From Hyaloscypha bicolor E (taxonomy: Eukaryota; Ascomycota; Leotiomycetes; Helotiales; Hyaloscyphaceae), in assembly GCF_002865645.1 (NCBI RefSeq), contig NW_020194692.1, positions 194,208 through 258,207 on the forward strand: a stretch of DNA of 64,000 nucleotides, read 5' to 3'. Of this stretch, positions 22,158 to 33,802 are shown in pieces (position 1 is the stretch's first letter; the number at the start of each line of letters is the position of its first letter). The translations under genes and the position numbers were made by a program. The notes under the pieces are model-generated. The model was given only the letters and a program-made list of their open reading frames with translations. It searched no databases and was not told the DNA's origin.

Positions 22158-25100
22158 TCAACCAAACGGCCACTGCATCAACAGGGCAATAAGAATGCCT
22201 AGGTAAAATTAGCTTGAAATATCAAAAATTCTCGAGTCGAGATATGGCGCTCACCAACTACCAAAATACCAATCGAGACGGCAGCACTAAGACCAAACAG
22301 ATTTAGGCTTCCAGAACCCCAAACGCCTGTCAGGCGATCGCCTCCTGGGTCTGTATCTATGCAAATCTCACTTCCGTCAGAGATAGACTCGGAAGGTAAT
22401 GCCCTGACGTCGTCCAGAGTTGCTGAATCGTCCATTCCCACAGTCGCCAATGGTTTCTCGCCAGTCTCTTCCTTATCTGGGAGAATCGTGCCTTTGGTTT
22501 GATCGTTGGCATCTTCCAGCATCAACGTGTTCTTCTTGATGAGCTCAAGAACTCGTGTCTTGTTCTCGAAGCCCCACCCCTCAACCAAGTCTACAAGAGA
22601 CATGTTCTCGCATCCAAATTTAGCACTGTCCTCGCCTCCGTAGTACCAAGAAAAAAGGTTTTGTTCTTGAATCACTCCATTGACTCGTACAACTAACTTT
22701 ATACTATCGTATTGGGGAGGATTGGTAACAGATATGTAAAAGTACGGATCTGCCCCATACTCAAGGAATTTCTCTATAATCTCGCCCAAAACCACGAGTT
22801 CTTTATATCTGTAAAGCCAGAGTCTGCAACATCTCAGCAGAATATGGTGCCAGAGCGAGACCTCGGTATTTTCATCGCCAAACCGTATACCAATTGCTGC
22901 CTTTGGATCAAAGGAAGCTGGATAGAGATAGGTAGAAATCAAGTTCGAAGTGGTTTCGGGTTGCATTCCATGATTGCTATGTAAACAATCGATTACATCA
23001 TGTATACCTTGTTCCGGATGGTTTACGGGGCCGGCAAGGATACAATTGAGCAGACGGCGGGGAGTGAAAAGATGGATAGCATCTGGATTCCGGCCCAACT
23101 CCCAAATGACATAGTTATAGCCGCCAACGAGCGCTGCTGCGTATATTGGATGTCGAAGTGTTTGCCACTGTTCGCATCCTCCTGGTACGCCTGAAGCCGG
23201 TATGATATCTATAAAGGTACTCCTACTACCCGCGGTAGCTAAAACGTACCTGCCTACAGAGTCATAATTGCCTTGACCTTGGTGGCGCTGCCATGCCAAT
23301 GCTAGTGATACAAGAAAAGAATACGGACGTCCATCAAGCTTGGCCATGGAACGTAAATTCACCAATGCCAAAGCCAATTTGTCAAAATAACTCGAATTTT
23401 TGATATTTCCGGGCTCTCTCGAGCAAAGTTCTGCAAGTGTGAGTCGAGAGATAGCATCGACTGAGTTAAAGCCGGTGAGATGATGCTGCATTCGGTCTCT
23501 TTGTATCCCACTAGACAGAAACTCGGAGATTGATCGGTGTGTGATTACGATGCCTTCCGATGTATCCTCTGCGGGATCTTGTCGGGTTTCCAAGAGGCCT
23601 CCACAGCACCCGTTCAATCGCTTGCGTGCAGACTCGATTCTCAAAGCTCTCTCTTCCTGGGTCAACGTGGGATATTGGGAATCTTCTCGTGGACACAACA
23701 CGGGCTCCCGTGTGAAGTCGTTCAGGAATGAGTAGGACAATAGTGTGAGAAGCTTTTTATGCTGTTTTAGCTCAAGGACCATAGAGAATGTCTGATATGC
23801 AGCTTTAAGGTCTGAATCGACTAGAGAGTTGAGAATGTATTCAAATAGATCATTTAGCTCTCGGGGAAGACAATCAATCTCACTGTGCAAAGTATTGAGA
23901 TCGACGCCGTTTTCCATTTGTTCGCGAATTCTCTTGACCACAAGCGTAACCCAGAGAAAGATCCCTTGAGAGTTCTCCACGATAGCTTTCGTGAGATCCG
24001 TCTGGTCTTCTTTCCGATCCATGTGACGGAACTTATCAAGAACGTAGCGCGACATATCCGATCTGGTCAAGTTCTGAAGGCTGATGCGTTGCTCATTCGA
24101 GAAGGCGTTCATAAATACGTTGTACTCTCTGCTGGAAACACATATTTTGACGGTTGTTGGTGCAAGATTTGTCCAGCTGCCGAGCAAGTCAACTAGGCTC
24201 TTTGGATCTTCTTGGTGCGTCCCCTCATATTCGTCAAGTCCGTCGATGAAGAAGCAAAAGCAATTGTTGTTGTATAACTTCGGATCTGATATTAATCGTG
24301 AAAATGCCTCCCGAATATCCTTGTTTGATAATGGTAGCTTAAATTGCACCTGCCGAGGCGTAGACTTGACTCGATCCCAATAATCTGGAAGAACTTCCCG
24401 TATGAGATGAGGACATGCTTTTAAAACATCGTGTAGTAGAGACCTGATGAGGCCGGTAAGTGATTTCTGCATCTTTGACCCCGGCTTCCAGAAGAAGAAA
24501 CGAGCAAAGACTAGTTGACGTTCGCCTTATTATAATAGTTAGTCCGTGGCACAATGAATATGAAATAACGGAGAGAACTACCAGCAGTGTGGGCAAAAAC
24601 TACTCTACTCTACTCAAGCTACTCTAGAGTAGTCTTGAGTAGAGTAGAGTAGAGTTTGAGTAGCGTAATATTGTACTTGAGTAGAGTAGAGTAGAGTACT
24701 ACTCTAGAGTAACTCTAGAGTAACTCTAGAGTAGTCACGTGCAAGTCACGTGACTTAGTAAATTAATGTTTATTTAATTATTAATAAATAAAAGAAGGTA
24801 CTTATATAGTAGTACTATATAATCTAAACTAGTACTTATATAAGGCTACTTAAATACTACTTTTCCTGAATAAAAAACAGATTTCCTTCTTTAGAATTAT
24901 TCTTTTCTTCTCTTTTTACTTCTTCTAATTCGTCTTTAAATAATCCCCAGCTTTTTAGATAAGATATAATCTCAAAAGTACTCTTATTAAGTCTATTATA
25001 TAATTTAGATATAATAAGAGCACCTTGAGAGAAGAATCTCTTACTAGCAGCCGAGGAAGCCGGAATTCCTAGATATTTCCTAGCTATTAGAGCTAAAACA

Positions 25101-28100
25101 GGGAATCTAGCAGTATTAGACTTCCAGTAGTCTAAGGGCTTAGTCTATATATATATTAGTACTAATTCATAAAAAGAGATTAAGAGAATATCAGATAGTT
25201 ATTTAATAAAATTTAAATAAAATATATTTACTTTTCTATCTTCTTTCTTTTCTTCTAAATAAATTACTAATTCATCTTCTATATTAGAAGATTTATTAGT
25301 AATATATATATTATCTTCGTCTTTATCGGAATCAGCCATATTAATATTCGAGAAATCGGATCTAGCTTGAGATAGATTATAATTATATTTATATCTAAAT
25401 AAAATTAGTAATTTATTAATTTATTAAAAGTTAATTAAAGGAATTACTTATATGTTATAATCAGTCTTTAATCTATTATATATATTCAAAGATATACTAC
25501 TAGATAAGCCAATACTAGTTAATCCTTTTTATTTAATTCGAGGATCGAAAATAAGAGCTAAATATAAAGCTTTACTTTTATTATCTAAAACGCCCGTTTT
25601 AGGATAATATTTTCGAAGCTTAGCTATACCCTTATTAATAGTATCTATAAATGCTTTATTCTATTAAATATTGGTATACTATTATTAATAATATAAGAAG
25701 AATTTAAAAAAAGATTTATTTTAAATTCCTTTTTGAAATTTTCTAGTTTATTATATATTTTATATACCTCGGGTATAATATAATATATAGTAGAATAGTT
25801 CTCGGCTTATAACTTAGTAGTAGCTTTAATAAATATTGAAATTATATTTAAAATATTATTTAAATAAATAATTTCAATATTAGTTAAAACTAAACTTTTA
25901 TTTTTAAAAGCCTTCAAATTAGAGCTATTAATAATAACCTCAATAGCTTTATATATATATAAAAAGTTCTTTAATATATAATAAGTTGAAAACTATTATA
26001 TTTTTTGATCTATAAATAATTAGTATTAATTAATAATTAGATTATTAATTATTTACCAAATTGAGGGAATCGAGTATTTTCTATATTAAAAGCTTTAATC
26101 TGAGCTTCTAATAATTATCGGTTTTCTTGGTTATATTTAAGACCTATAATAGTCTTTCTAACCTTTTTCCAAATCGATAAATCTATAATTTATTAATAAA
26201 TCTCTTATAAAATATATAAGAAACTTACTTATTACTTGTTTTCCTTCTTCTTCTTTTCTATCTTTAAGTTCTTCTATTTCTTACTCGTATAAATCAGTAG
26301 AATAAGAAATATTATAATCGTTTTTAATAAGAGCTTTTAAAATATCTTAAACTACTAAATTTAATATATAAGCTATATAAGAAATATCTCCTTGAAATTT
26401 AATACCTTCCTTATTATAATACTTTATAAAAGCCTTTAATAAGGTATTATTTAAGCTAGTATTATCTCGAGTAATACTAAATAAAATATATTAGTAATTA
26501 TATTATAGAAATATAATTTTATTACTTACCTAGTAATATTATACTTAATATTATATTGTTTTAAAATATTTAATAAAACAGAAAGTATATAAATACCAGA
26601 GTATATATCGTTTAAGTCTTTTATAGCTAATAAATAAGATTTTAATTTAAAATCCTTATTTATAAAATATCTAATAATATATTAGTATAAGCTTTACTTA
26701 ATATTATAAGAATATATAAACTTATATAGTAATTCCAAGGATGGCCTTTTGATTTATAACTGTCCAAGTATTTAAAATAATAGAGAAAGTTCCTTGAGAA
26801 TTAATATTCTCTTGTAATTCTTTTTTAATATTTAAACTCTTTTCTATATAGCTCAAATTAAGCTCGTCCTTTAGTATTTTCTTATATAAAGGTGGTATTT
26901 AACTATAAAATATTAGTTTATATAGTAGTAATAATAATAATAATATAAATACTTACTAATTTAAATATTTTAAAAGTGCTTTAAAGCTCGGAATAGTAAC
27001 TGCTCGAAAAGAGATATTATTACTAATAATAAAGCTTAATAATAATCTCTTAAAGTGACTAATAGTAAAGCTATCTTCTCTTTGGCCTAATTATCTATTA
27101 AAAAGACTATTTATAGTTAGTTGAGAGACCTGAGAAGAAGAAGCTTCATTTTTACCTAATATCTAATTAGTATATAATTCTTTAAATAATATTAATTAAC
27201 TTACTATTATTCCTACTATTAGAAAGAGTATTAAGATTAATAAACTTATATGAGTTTCGAAAGTAAGCTAAATAATTACTCGTTTGACTATATATTTATT
27301 GATTTAGCTATATTTTTCTAAAATATTAGTTAATATAAAAATACTAAACTTTAAGATTATTAACTTACGAACAGCCTTATACTAGGCACCTAATAGTATA
27401 TATACAAGTCTCCTCTGGGTTCTCTTGAATTGGATTTAAAGTCTTTTTTAGATATCCTTTTTTAAAAAGAAGAGGTTTTTTATCGAGGGACCTTAATATA
27501 AAATCAGGGTGGTTTTGACTTATATTAAGCTTAATTGAGGATTACTGAGATATTTTCGAGTATATAGAGTATATATAAAGATATTTATAGTATAAAGTAT
27601 TATTATAAGAGTAATAGTTAAAGATATATAAGGAATTATAATTTTAAAAAAAGCAAGAATTTGAGGAAAACCATATATTCTTATAGAAAATTCTAATATT
27701 CTATAGGCTTCTTTATTATTCCCCTACTTATAAAGAACTACTATATTTCGAAGGTTCTAGTCCTTTAATTTCTGATTTATAGCTCTTATATTAGTAATAT
27801 AATATAATATATGAGTCATATGGTTCTAGTAGTATCGTAAAGGTTCTACCTCACTTACCAAGCCTTACTACTACTGATTGGGCAGTACAATAGCGCTAGG
27901 CTCGGGCCATCCCGGGGCCTTACTAAATTAGGCTAGCGCATCACGTATACGGATCACGTGCCCACTACTCAACTACTCTAAAAATACTCTAGAGTAGTTG
28001 AGTTGAGTATTGAGTAGAGTATGAGTAGTAAGAAATATAGTTGAGTAGAATATGAGTAGAGCCCACTACTCTACTCTACTCTACTCATTTCCCACACTGA

Positions 28101-29106
28101 CTACCAGCCCATTGTCCAAGCAGCTCGCCAGTGCAATTATGGTCAGAGAGATATTTCATCAACGTTGACTTTCCAGATCCTAATTTTCCGGAAATGTGGA
28201 AGATTCCGGCTCCTGATGATATCCAATTGAGCAACAATTCTCTCGCTGAAGTTTTTTCTTCGTCTTCGTACTCATCTTCATCAATGTCGCCAGCTTCGTC
28301 GTCGGCGCTATCTTCGTCTTCTTCATTAGTATAAAGATCATCGCCATAAATCCACCGAAGTGTCTCAAAATGCGCCTCATCCACATCTTCATACCGCCCA
28401 TACATTCCTTCAAAGGCTAAGCTTTCGAGAATGCGATGTTGAGCAATCACGTCGCAAGCACGCTCTGATAACCCCAAAAGCAATCGCAGTTGATTTCGAG
28501 CGTTTGGAGTGAGGGACTCGATAGAGAGCCCTTGACCTAAGTGCTCCAATTGATCTTGTAGATGCCTGATTTTCGCGGAATCGTCCTTCGCTAATGTAAC
28601 CAGAGCATTGAGCCTGGCTTGCGTCTTTGAACTGAAGTGAAGCGTCAACATATTGCAGCTTGAAGCAAAGAAACAACTCACCTTGTCAGATAATTCAGTT
28701 GCAAGTCTAACTGATCACGGCAGCTGCTCAGCTGCTCTTCCAACTTCCGTCGTTCGCCCTCGTAGAGCTTGGTCTTCAGGCCTGCAACCAGGCTGGAGCT
28801 TTTCGACTTCCGATTTTTAGGCTTGAGTTTCTCCAGAAGATCCAGTATTCTCTTCGCCAAGGCCTCGCATTCTGTCGCGAGGTTGCACAAAGCCTTTTCT
28901 TCTCCAGATAGTTGAGCAAGGCTGGGAGGCTGAAGCTTGGCGGCAAACCGCCTCATCTCCGTCGCGATCACATCGGAGTTACGACTGTCTTGGGTGTTAC
29001 CGGAAGCAGACCCATAGATGTCGATCGATGCGCTGATGACCTTTGCGCTATAGTCGATGAATGACAGGATATTTGCTGCGAAGCCGATGGCCGTGATGGG
29101 ATCCAT
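22158..29106 (-). CDS. NACHT STAND (NLR-like) protein, gene split by a hAT transposon
   Basis: Exons 29106..28682, 28631..28105, 24525..22255 and 22198..22158 join in phase to 1,087 residues. Intron lengths are 50, 3,579 and 56 nt. The N-terminal ~140 residues begin MDPITAIGFAANILSF and form the helical domain common at the start of fungal STAND proteins (PigL_N/Helo-like). The NACHT domain follows, with Walker A GKLGSGKST at about 293-301, Walker B FFIDGLDEYEG and a sensor VKICVSSRE. The C-terminal half holds an ankyrin-like EFLEYGADP stretch. Reading the last exon adds a membrane-like helix ending LIALLMQWPFG. Intron 2 is normally about 56 nt (CTAAC branch, AAG acceptor) but now contains the 3,515-bp transposon. 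If the intron is not removed, translation stops a few codons into the transposon (QCGK then stop) with loss of everything after Walker A. NACHT proteins act as switch-type sensors in allorecognition or immunity. Confidence 0.8.
24577..24584. repeat. Target-site duplication ACTACCAG, left copy
   Basis: Identical to 28100-28107. On the minus (coding) strand it reads CTGGTAGT, spanning the end of NACHT exon 2 and the start of intron 2; this copy sits downstream of the transposon in transcription order. Confidence 0.92.
24601..24735. repeat. Left subterminal array of ACTCT/AGAGT pentamers
   Basis: Many copies of CTACT and GAGTA in both orientations form palindromic pieces such as CTCTAGAG. The mirror array lies at 27961-28087. 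Clustered short subterminal repeats in hAT elements are usual transposase-binding sites; that role here is inferred. Confidence 0.7.
24860..27500 (-). pseudogene. hAT transposase, decayed
   Basis: On the minus strand near 25126-24890 a clean hATC dimerisation domain (PF05699) can be read: a W-K-S-N-T-A-R-F-P-V-L start, then KYLGIPASSAASKRFFSQGA and later FEIISYLKSWG. Just upstream a probable intron (GTAAATAT...ATATAG) links it to a D-E-L-V-I-Y-L segment at about 25270, as expected in hAT enzymes. Further upstream, near 26420-26270, the INTL...AYILNLVV-stop-DILKAL and YE-stop-EIEEL stretches show TAA exactly where Gln (CAA) is expected. A Cys-rich BED-finger-like block near 27410-27350 is also interrupted by TAA. 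CAA-to-TAA changes and extreme TA content fit RIP. The enzyme is almost certainly non-functional, although the C-terminal domain is well kept. Confidence 0.8.
27961..28087. repeat. Right subterminal array of ACTCT/AGAGT pentamers
   Basis: Counterpart of the left array (24601-24735) with the same units and CTCTAGAG palindrome, inside the right end of the hAT element. Confidence 0.7.
28100..28107. repeat. Target-site duplication ACTACCAG, right copy
   Basis: Identical to 24577-24584. On the coding strand this copy is attached to the intact exon 2, so its GT (28104-28103) is the donor that would be used to splice out the element. Confidence 0.92.
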
Positions 29107-30312
29107 GCTTCCACGAGGCTGGGGCTTCGGTCGGGCATCAAGCGGCTGGCGACCACCTTCAACTCATCAAAGGTTTCAAGCCCATGAGCTTGTCTGTGTT
29201 CGTTGTCTAAGAGGATTCTCTACGGGCAATCGATTCGGATTCCACGTTGCGCAGGAATTCCCAAGTAGGTTGTGAAAGGAGGGTGGATGCCTGCTGCCGT
29301 TTTTGGGAGGAGGGCAATTCGATGGTGGTGGCTGAGTGCAGTGACACGTGACTCTTCTAAGAAGATGCAGAAGATGGCAAGGCTGGCGAATGTACCAGAC
29401 TCATCCCTCTTTTTGCGCTCTCGCTCTTCTGAGCCAATTCTTTATTCAAGTGAAAACGGTATTAAGTTGCAGATAAGCCCCGAGCCAACGGCAGGAACAT
29501 CATCGACAAACTCAGTCAAATTTCCCCACTAGAGTGAAAAAGCATTTTGCGAGAAATGAGTACTCACTCACTAAATCAGCAAATAGCCAATATTGACACC
29601 TGATACTAAGGAGTCCCGAACCAAAATGCGACCACCTCCTATTTCTTGAGAATTTGAAAACTTCAATGTAAAGCCCCTCAGGTTCCCGGCCCCTATTTTT
29701 ACTCAACAATCGGAAACCTAAGCGAGCCTTCAGGGGCTCGGGAGGCCCAAATACGCCAAATATCACCCACACTAGCGACCCTCCTATGACTCAGTGCCCT
29801 TACACCGCTCTCGGACTCCATTCCCATGTTTTCTATAACTAGAAATCAGCACTCTCTGTAAAATACATGACAAAGACTGTTAATGGGGTTTCAGAATTCC
29901 GATACCAAGAACAAAATTCTCATTAACTCACTCATCACATGGACCCTGTAACCGACCGGATTGGGGGGTCGTCTCTTTATTGATGCAAAATGTTGCATTT
30001 ATGAAGTCTCATCAATTTAGGTGAAGTGAAATTCTGAATCAAAACAAGAGTAATGCAACAATAAGACCAATGCAGGCATATACCGAGAAGACGAGCTTAC
30101 TTGACGAGCATGAGTCTGCAGAGAGCCGAAGGCTTAGATATTAGATTGGCGAATTCGTTCCACTTCGAGGTGGAACAGGGAAAAAGTAAAACTGTTGAAA
30201 TGAAGCTTGATTATTGTGTTTTTCTATGGAAGCTCAGCTTCCTTAAAACTCTGGAAATTACGACTCCACTTAAAAGTGGGCCATACAGAGCGCACAGCCC
30301 CTGATTTTCAAC
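29107..30312. other. Intergenic, upstream of the NACHT gene
   Basis: There are only short frames without motifs. The first 150 nt should carry the NACHT promoter. I see no repeat or RNA gene. Confidence 0.4.
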
Positions 30313-31700
30313 AAAAACGACCCCCCCCCCGGGTGTCGATTAGGGGTGTCGATGGGGGCCACACTAACCGAAATTAGTAAGCGGTAGCAGGTGCCCGTAT
30401 ACATTACTTTGTATACACTAATGTATGCAATCAATGTATATTGGCACCTTAATGCGCGTATCGCATTAGTAGTAGTAGTAGTAGTAGTAGTAGTATTAAT
30501 TTACGTCCGAGAGACCTCCCGAAGGGTATGAGGACGTGCTAAGCTAAGGACGTTCCTCAGAACTCAAAGTCCTATTTAAAACAGAGCCAAAAACCACCAA
30601 GGGGCAAAAAGACTCCCTCCTAAATAGCCCCGGGTCCCTAATCCCGCGGTATTACAGTGCCCTTGCCTTAGAAAGCATTTCTTGCTATTACATGGCCTAT
30701 GGCTACTCTCTGTGCATAACCAAACTGCCTTGTAACTGTGACCTCCCCGGACAGGTGGGGTGGCCACCAGACCATTTCTCCTCCTACCCAAGTCCTCCCA
30801 CGACCCAAATATCCAAGCCCGAGCCCTCCCCCTATCCTCTCAATACCCTGTACCCCCCCTTATATCCGTGGAAATACCGAGTCCTCGGGCCTGCCTCTGC
30901 AGGAGGATTCCTCCACCGTATAGCTAGTCCGAGAGTGAGTTGAGAGAGTCGGAAAGGCCACGGTATCCACCTCGATTTCCCTCGCCGTTCCCGTAGATAT
31001 ATCTCCCCCAAGTATATAGTAGATAGAGCGAGAGAGGAAGAATCGGAGTCGATATCGTAATCGTGAGTCTCGTCGAGTAGAAGTTTGAGCTCCCGTAGAG
31101 GCGCTATACCGCTGGCTTGCGTGAAACCGGATCGGGCAGTAAAGGAAATTCTCCCTGCGTTTGCTCGTGACTCAGTCTTAGCCCTGAACTCCTAAGAGAT
31201 TCAGGTTGACGGCCTGCACCACGAGGAGGTGCTGAGTCTTCGCAGGCCGCGCGTATCGCATTCTCTGCTCTAATGGCTCATTATTATTATTTCCAGACAA
31301 ATTTAGTTATATCGCAATTAGCCCCAAAAAAAATTAGGGTCTTATAGGCTTATAGTAATGCGTATTTCCTCTTAACCTCTAGTAGAACGGGAAAATATAA
31401 AACGATACCTCCCCAGGTATTAATTAAGGGTGTCAATTGGGGGGTGTCAATTGGGGGGGTATTAATTAGGGGTGTCGATCTTAAGAGAGCCTGAAAATTT
31501 AGCGACTAAGCACCTGGAACTTTTGCCTCGTGCGCAATAATCGCCTCACTTATCCCATACCCCAAAACTAGAGCTCTTATATATAAACTTATACAAGTAA
31601 TTATTTAGACATTATTAAAACTCTAACATCTATTAATACTCCTATTTTATACCCGCGGCGGGGGGGGGAAAGGCCTTTGGGGGGGCGGGGGGGGTCGTTT
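30313..31700. mobile_element. Candidate element with poly-C-tailed inverted ends, ~1.39 kb
   Basis: The left end reads AAAAACGACCCCCCCCCC (30313-30330) and the right end GGGGGGGGTCGTTTT (to 31701), an inverted pair. Directly inside, GGGTGTCGATTAGGGGTGTC at about 30331 is echoed by GGGTGTCAATTGGGG-type units at 31434-31475 in the same orientation. I could not find a convincing target-site duplication, so borders are approximate. The frames inside (for example 30692..30943 plus) are Pro-rich and unlike any transposase I recognise. It may be a non-autonomous element or a nested remnant. Confidence 0.45.
30466..30495 (+). repeat. (TAG)n microsatellite, about 10 units
   Basis: An uninterrupted run of TAG trinucleotides lies inside the poly-C-ended element. 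It is likely length-variable between isolates. Confidence 0.9.
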
Positions 31701-31701
31701 T

Positions 31702-32989
31702 ACTTTTCCCCTACTTCGGCACCACCTACGGCACGCAGTGTCGGCATTCCAATACTAACTGCCTCATTTCTCTCACCTCCAGTACTTCGGAACACCGGAT
31801 TGCTTGACGCTCGATTCGATGCGTGCCTGTGTCTCCATCGTGATACTGCTGGTGCCAGCTTTTCGCGGCGTATAATGCAAGTGGGTATTCTCCCATCGGA
31901 ACCGCTTTGCAGGTGGCATCAAGGATGGGCTACGATAGGGCGGTCCGGCTGCGACTTGAAAGGAATGCGGACGGAGTCGATGGAAGGCTAGACGGCAGAC
32001 CAGCAAGGTGATGCAAAGACGGAATTAATAAAAAGCGATGATCCGACTAGCGCAAAACGAAACCCCTCAGAAAATAGAGGTCCAAACCTCAAGTTTCTGC
32101 AGTATTTTGTTCGGTATCAATCGACTCATGAGCAGAGTGCATTGAACTACCTGAAAGGAGCCAGCAAGCCACTACTCCCGGCAGATCCTCGGGCTTGCCA
32201 TGACCGCCTTGACAACGTTGGCACGTTATCTTATATGTGCGTGTCACATTCAAGACCCTTTTCCCTAGGGAATTAATAATTCGAATTACCTCTGGGTTAA
32301 AAGGGGAGGGGGTGGAGAAGGGGGTCTAGCTAATTAAAATAAGAATAGCGTTAGGTATTACCCATTATTAGACTTTAGTAAATAAGGCTAAGATTTGTTA
32401 TAGATTACAAATTTAATAGTATAAGAAAGGGAGAGTAGTAGTATATACAAGGGCAAGGGTTTAAGGCGTCTATAAGAGCATCGACTATAGAGACGATATA
32501 GGTAGAATTGACCTCACAGACGCAGAGTAACAGAAACGATCTTCCCTAATAGAAGATAGTACTATAAACCGCAATGTTATTTTAATCTGGCGACCGAAAA
32601 TAATATACGAAGTATTCTATAAAGAGATAATAATAGTTTAGATATCTTATTAAGACTCTAAAGCTAGAAGCGGCAATATCAACTAAATAATAGTAGAGTA
32701 GTTGTTTTCTATATATAATTGTAATAAAAGAGGGACTTACTAAACGAGTTTTAAGTCTCTATCTTTTATATAAGAGCTACTTATGTCTCACCTTTATTAT
32801 TTCTTATATTATATTAAGATTAAGTAGTTTCGTTGTTGGTTAAAATAGCATAATACCAATCGGCGCCGTGCCTTGCCTGTCTCAGTGGCAGATGCTCTCG
32901 ATGAACCAGTGTCTCGTACAAATGCAGGAGAAACTGGACTTGCAACTCCATGTTGAATTATAGTCCGGGCAGTGCGGGAGTCTGCAGTA
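31702..32989. other. Transposon debris, no supported gene
   Basis: Sequence from about 32280 to 32830 is AT-rich and TA-dinucleotide-rich with many stop codons in all frames, as expected for RIP-type decay. Two plus/minus frames at 31677..32006 are mirror images of each other without motifs. No terminal repeat could be fixed. Confidence 0.4.
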
Positions 32990-33508
32990 CTATGCCCAGC
33001 GCCGTGAAGGTGGAAGAGCTTCATTTTCTGCGTCGGTGTCATCGTCCTCGAGGTAGTCGGCGAAAGATTGGGATTCAATAGCGTCGAGAAAAAATTTGCT
33101 TGTAGCATTTGTCTCGGCTCCTGAGAACACTTGAGCCATGCTTGTGCCTAATCCTCTGGCAGTTGTATAGTTCTTCCCCTTAAGTAAACCAAGGCAGCAC
33201 AAGTCCAGAACCAGCAGATTTTCGATGTTGCGGTGCAGTGATGCAAGTTGACGGTGCAAAAAGTGGAAGGTAATCTAAAACGACAAATCTGATCCAAGGC
33301 TGTGAGCCTCGCTCGCGAAGTTACATTTCAGGCTGCCGTGTCCATCTGCGTATCTGTTTGCAGACAAGGCTAGTTTGCGGAGGAGATGCAGCCAATCATA
33401 CGACATTGCCTTGCCACCCATTATGTCGATTTCTTTTGGATCTCTCCTATCCTTAATCTTTTCCGAATCTAATTCTTGTACCTCAGAAATGTGAAAAATG
33501 TGCGGCAT
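32990..33508 (-). pseudogene. Hypothetical protein, frame interrupted by one TAG
   Basis: From the ATG at 33508 one frame runs to a stop at 32990 with a single in-frame TAG at 33275-33277, giving about 170 residues. The TAG lies in a TTTTAG context that could equally be an intron acceptor, but no matching donor was found with confidence. The second half has a Leu-rich helix followed by an acidic segment (YLEDDDTDAENE). I do not recognise a family. Surrounding sequence is transposon debris, so this may be part of a decayed element. Confidence 0.3.
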
Positions 33509-33802
33509 ATGTTAGGAAGAATATACGATGCATAGGCTGCCCATATAAAAGTGCAACGTTGTCTTTGGACACAACAAATTCCGCATAATTATCCTTAAAA
33601 GTCATTTCGCAGAAAAGAAAGGTTTTAATTTCTTATGCTGTCTTAGAACAATATACTCGATGGCTCGAGGCGCGGGTTCAATGTAAAGTCCATGGCTTCT
33701 CAGACAAGGAGGTCTTAAGCGGGACCGGAAAGGGGGAGAATTCGAGTTCCACCAGCACTCTCATCCATAATCATTCGAAATCCTCTTCTCCATAAGTAAA
33801 CT

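Larger units (their letters stand above)
24585..28099. mobile_element. hAT-superfamily DNA transposon, 3,515 bp, inside the NACHT gene
   Basis: The ends are CAGTGTGGGCAAA (left) and the complement of CAGTGTGGGAAAT (right), so terminal inverted repeats start CAGTGTGGG. The flanks are a perfect 8-bp duplication ACTACCAG at 24577-24584 and 28100-28107. Both subterminal regions carry arrays of ACTCT/AGAGT-type pentamers. The body is strongly AT-rich, with a transposase relic on the minus strand. The duplicated octamer covers the last three exon bases and first five intron bases (CTG|GTAGT on the coding strand), so each side of the element has a copy of the splice donor. Confidence 0.92.

Noticed and set aside
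24601..24735. Regular pentamer array resembling a CRISPR-like repeat set
   Set aside because: Units are 5 bp, in both orientations, with no spacers, and lie at the ends of a hAT element.
30313..31701. LTR retrotransposon
   Set aside because: The ends are inverted, not direct, no primer-binding site or polyprotein is visible, and no long direct repeat brackets the unit.
32281..32830. AT-rich stretch as a centromere-like or origin sequence
   Set aside because: Better explained as RIP-decayed transposon; length is only about 0.5 kb and no special repeat unit is seen.
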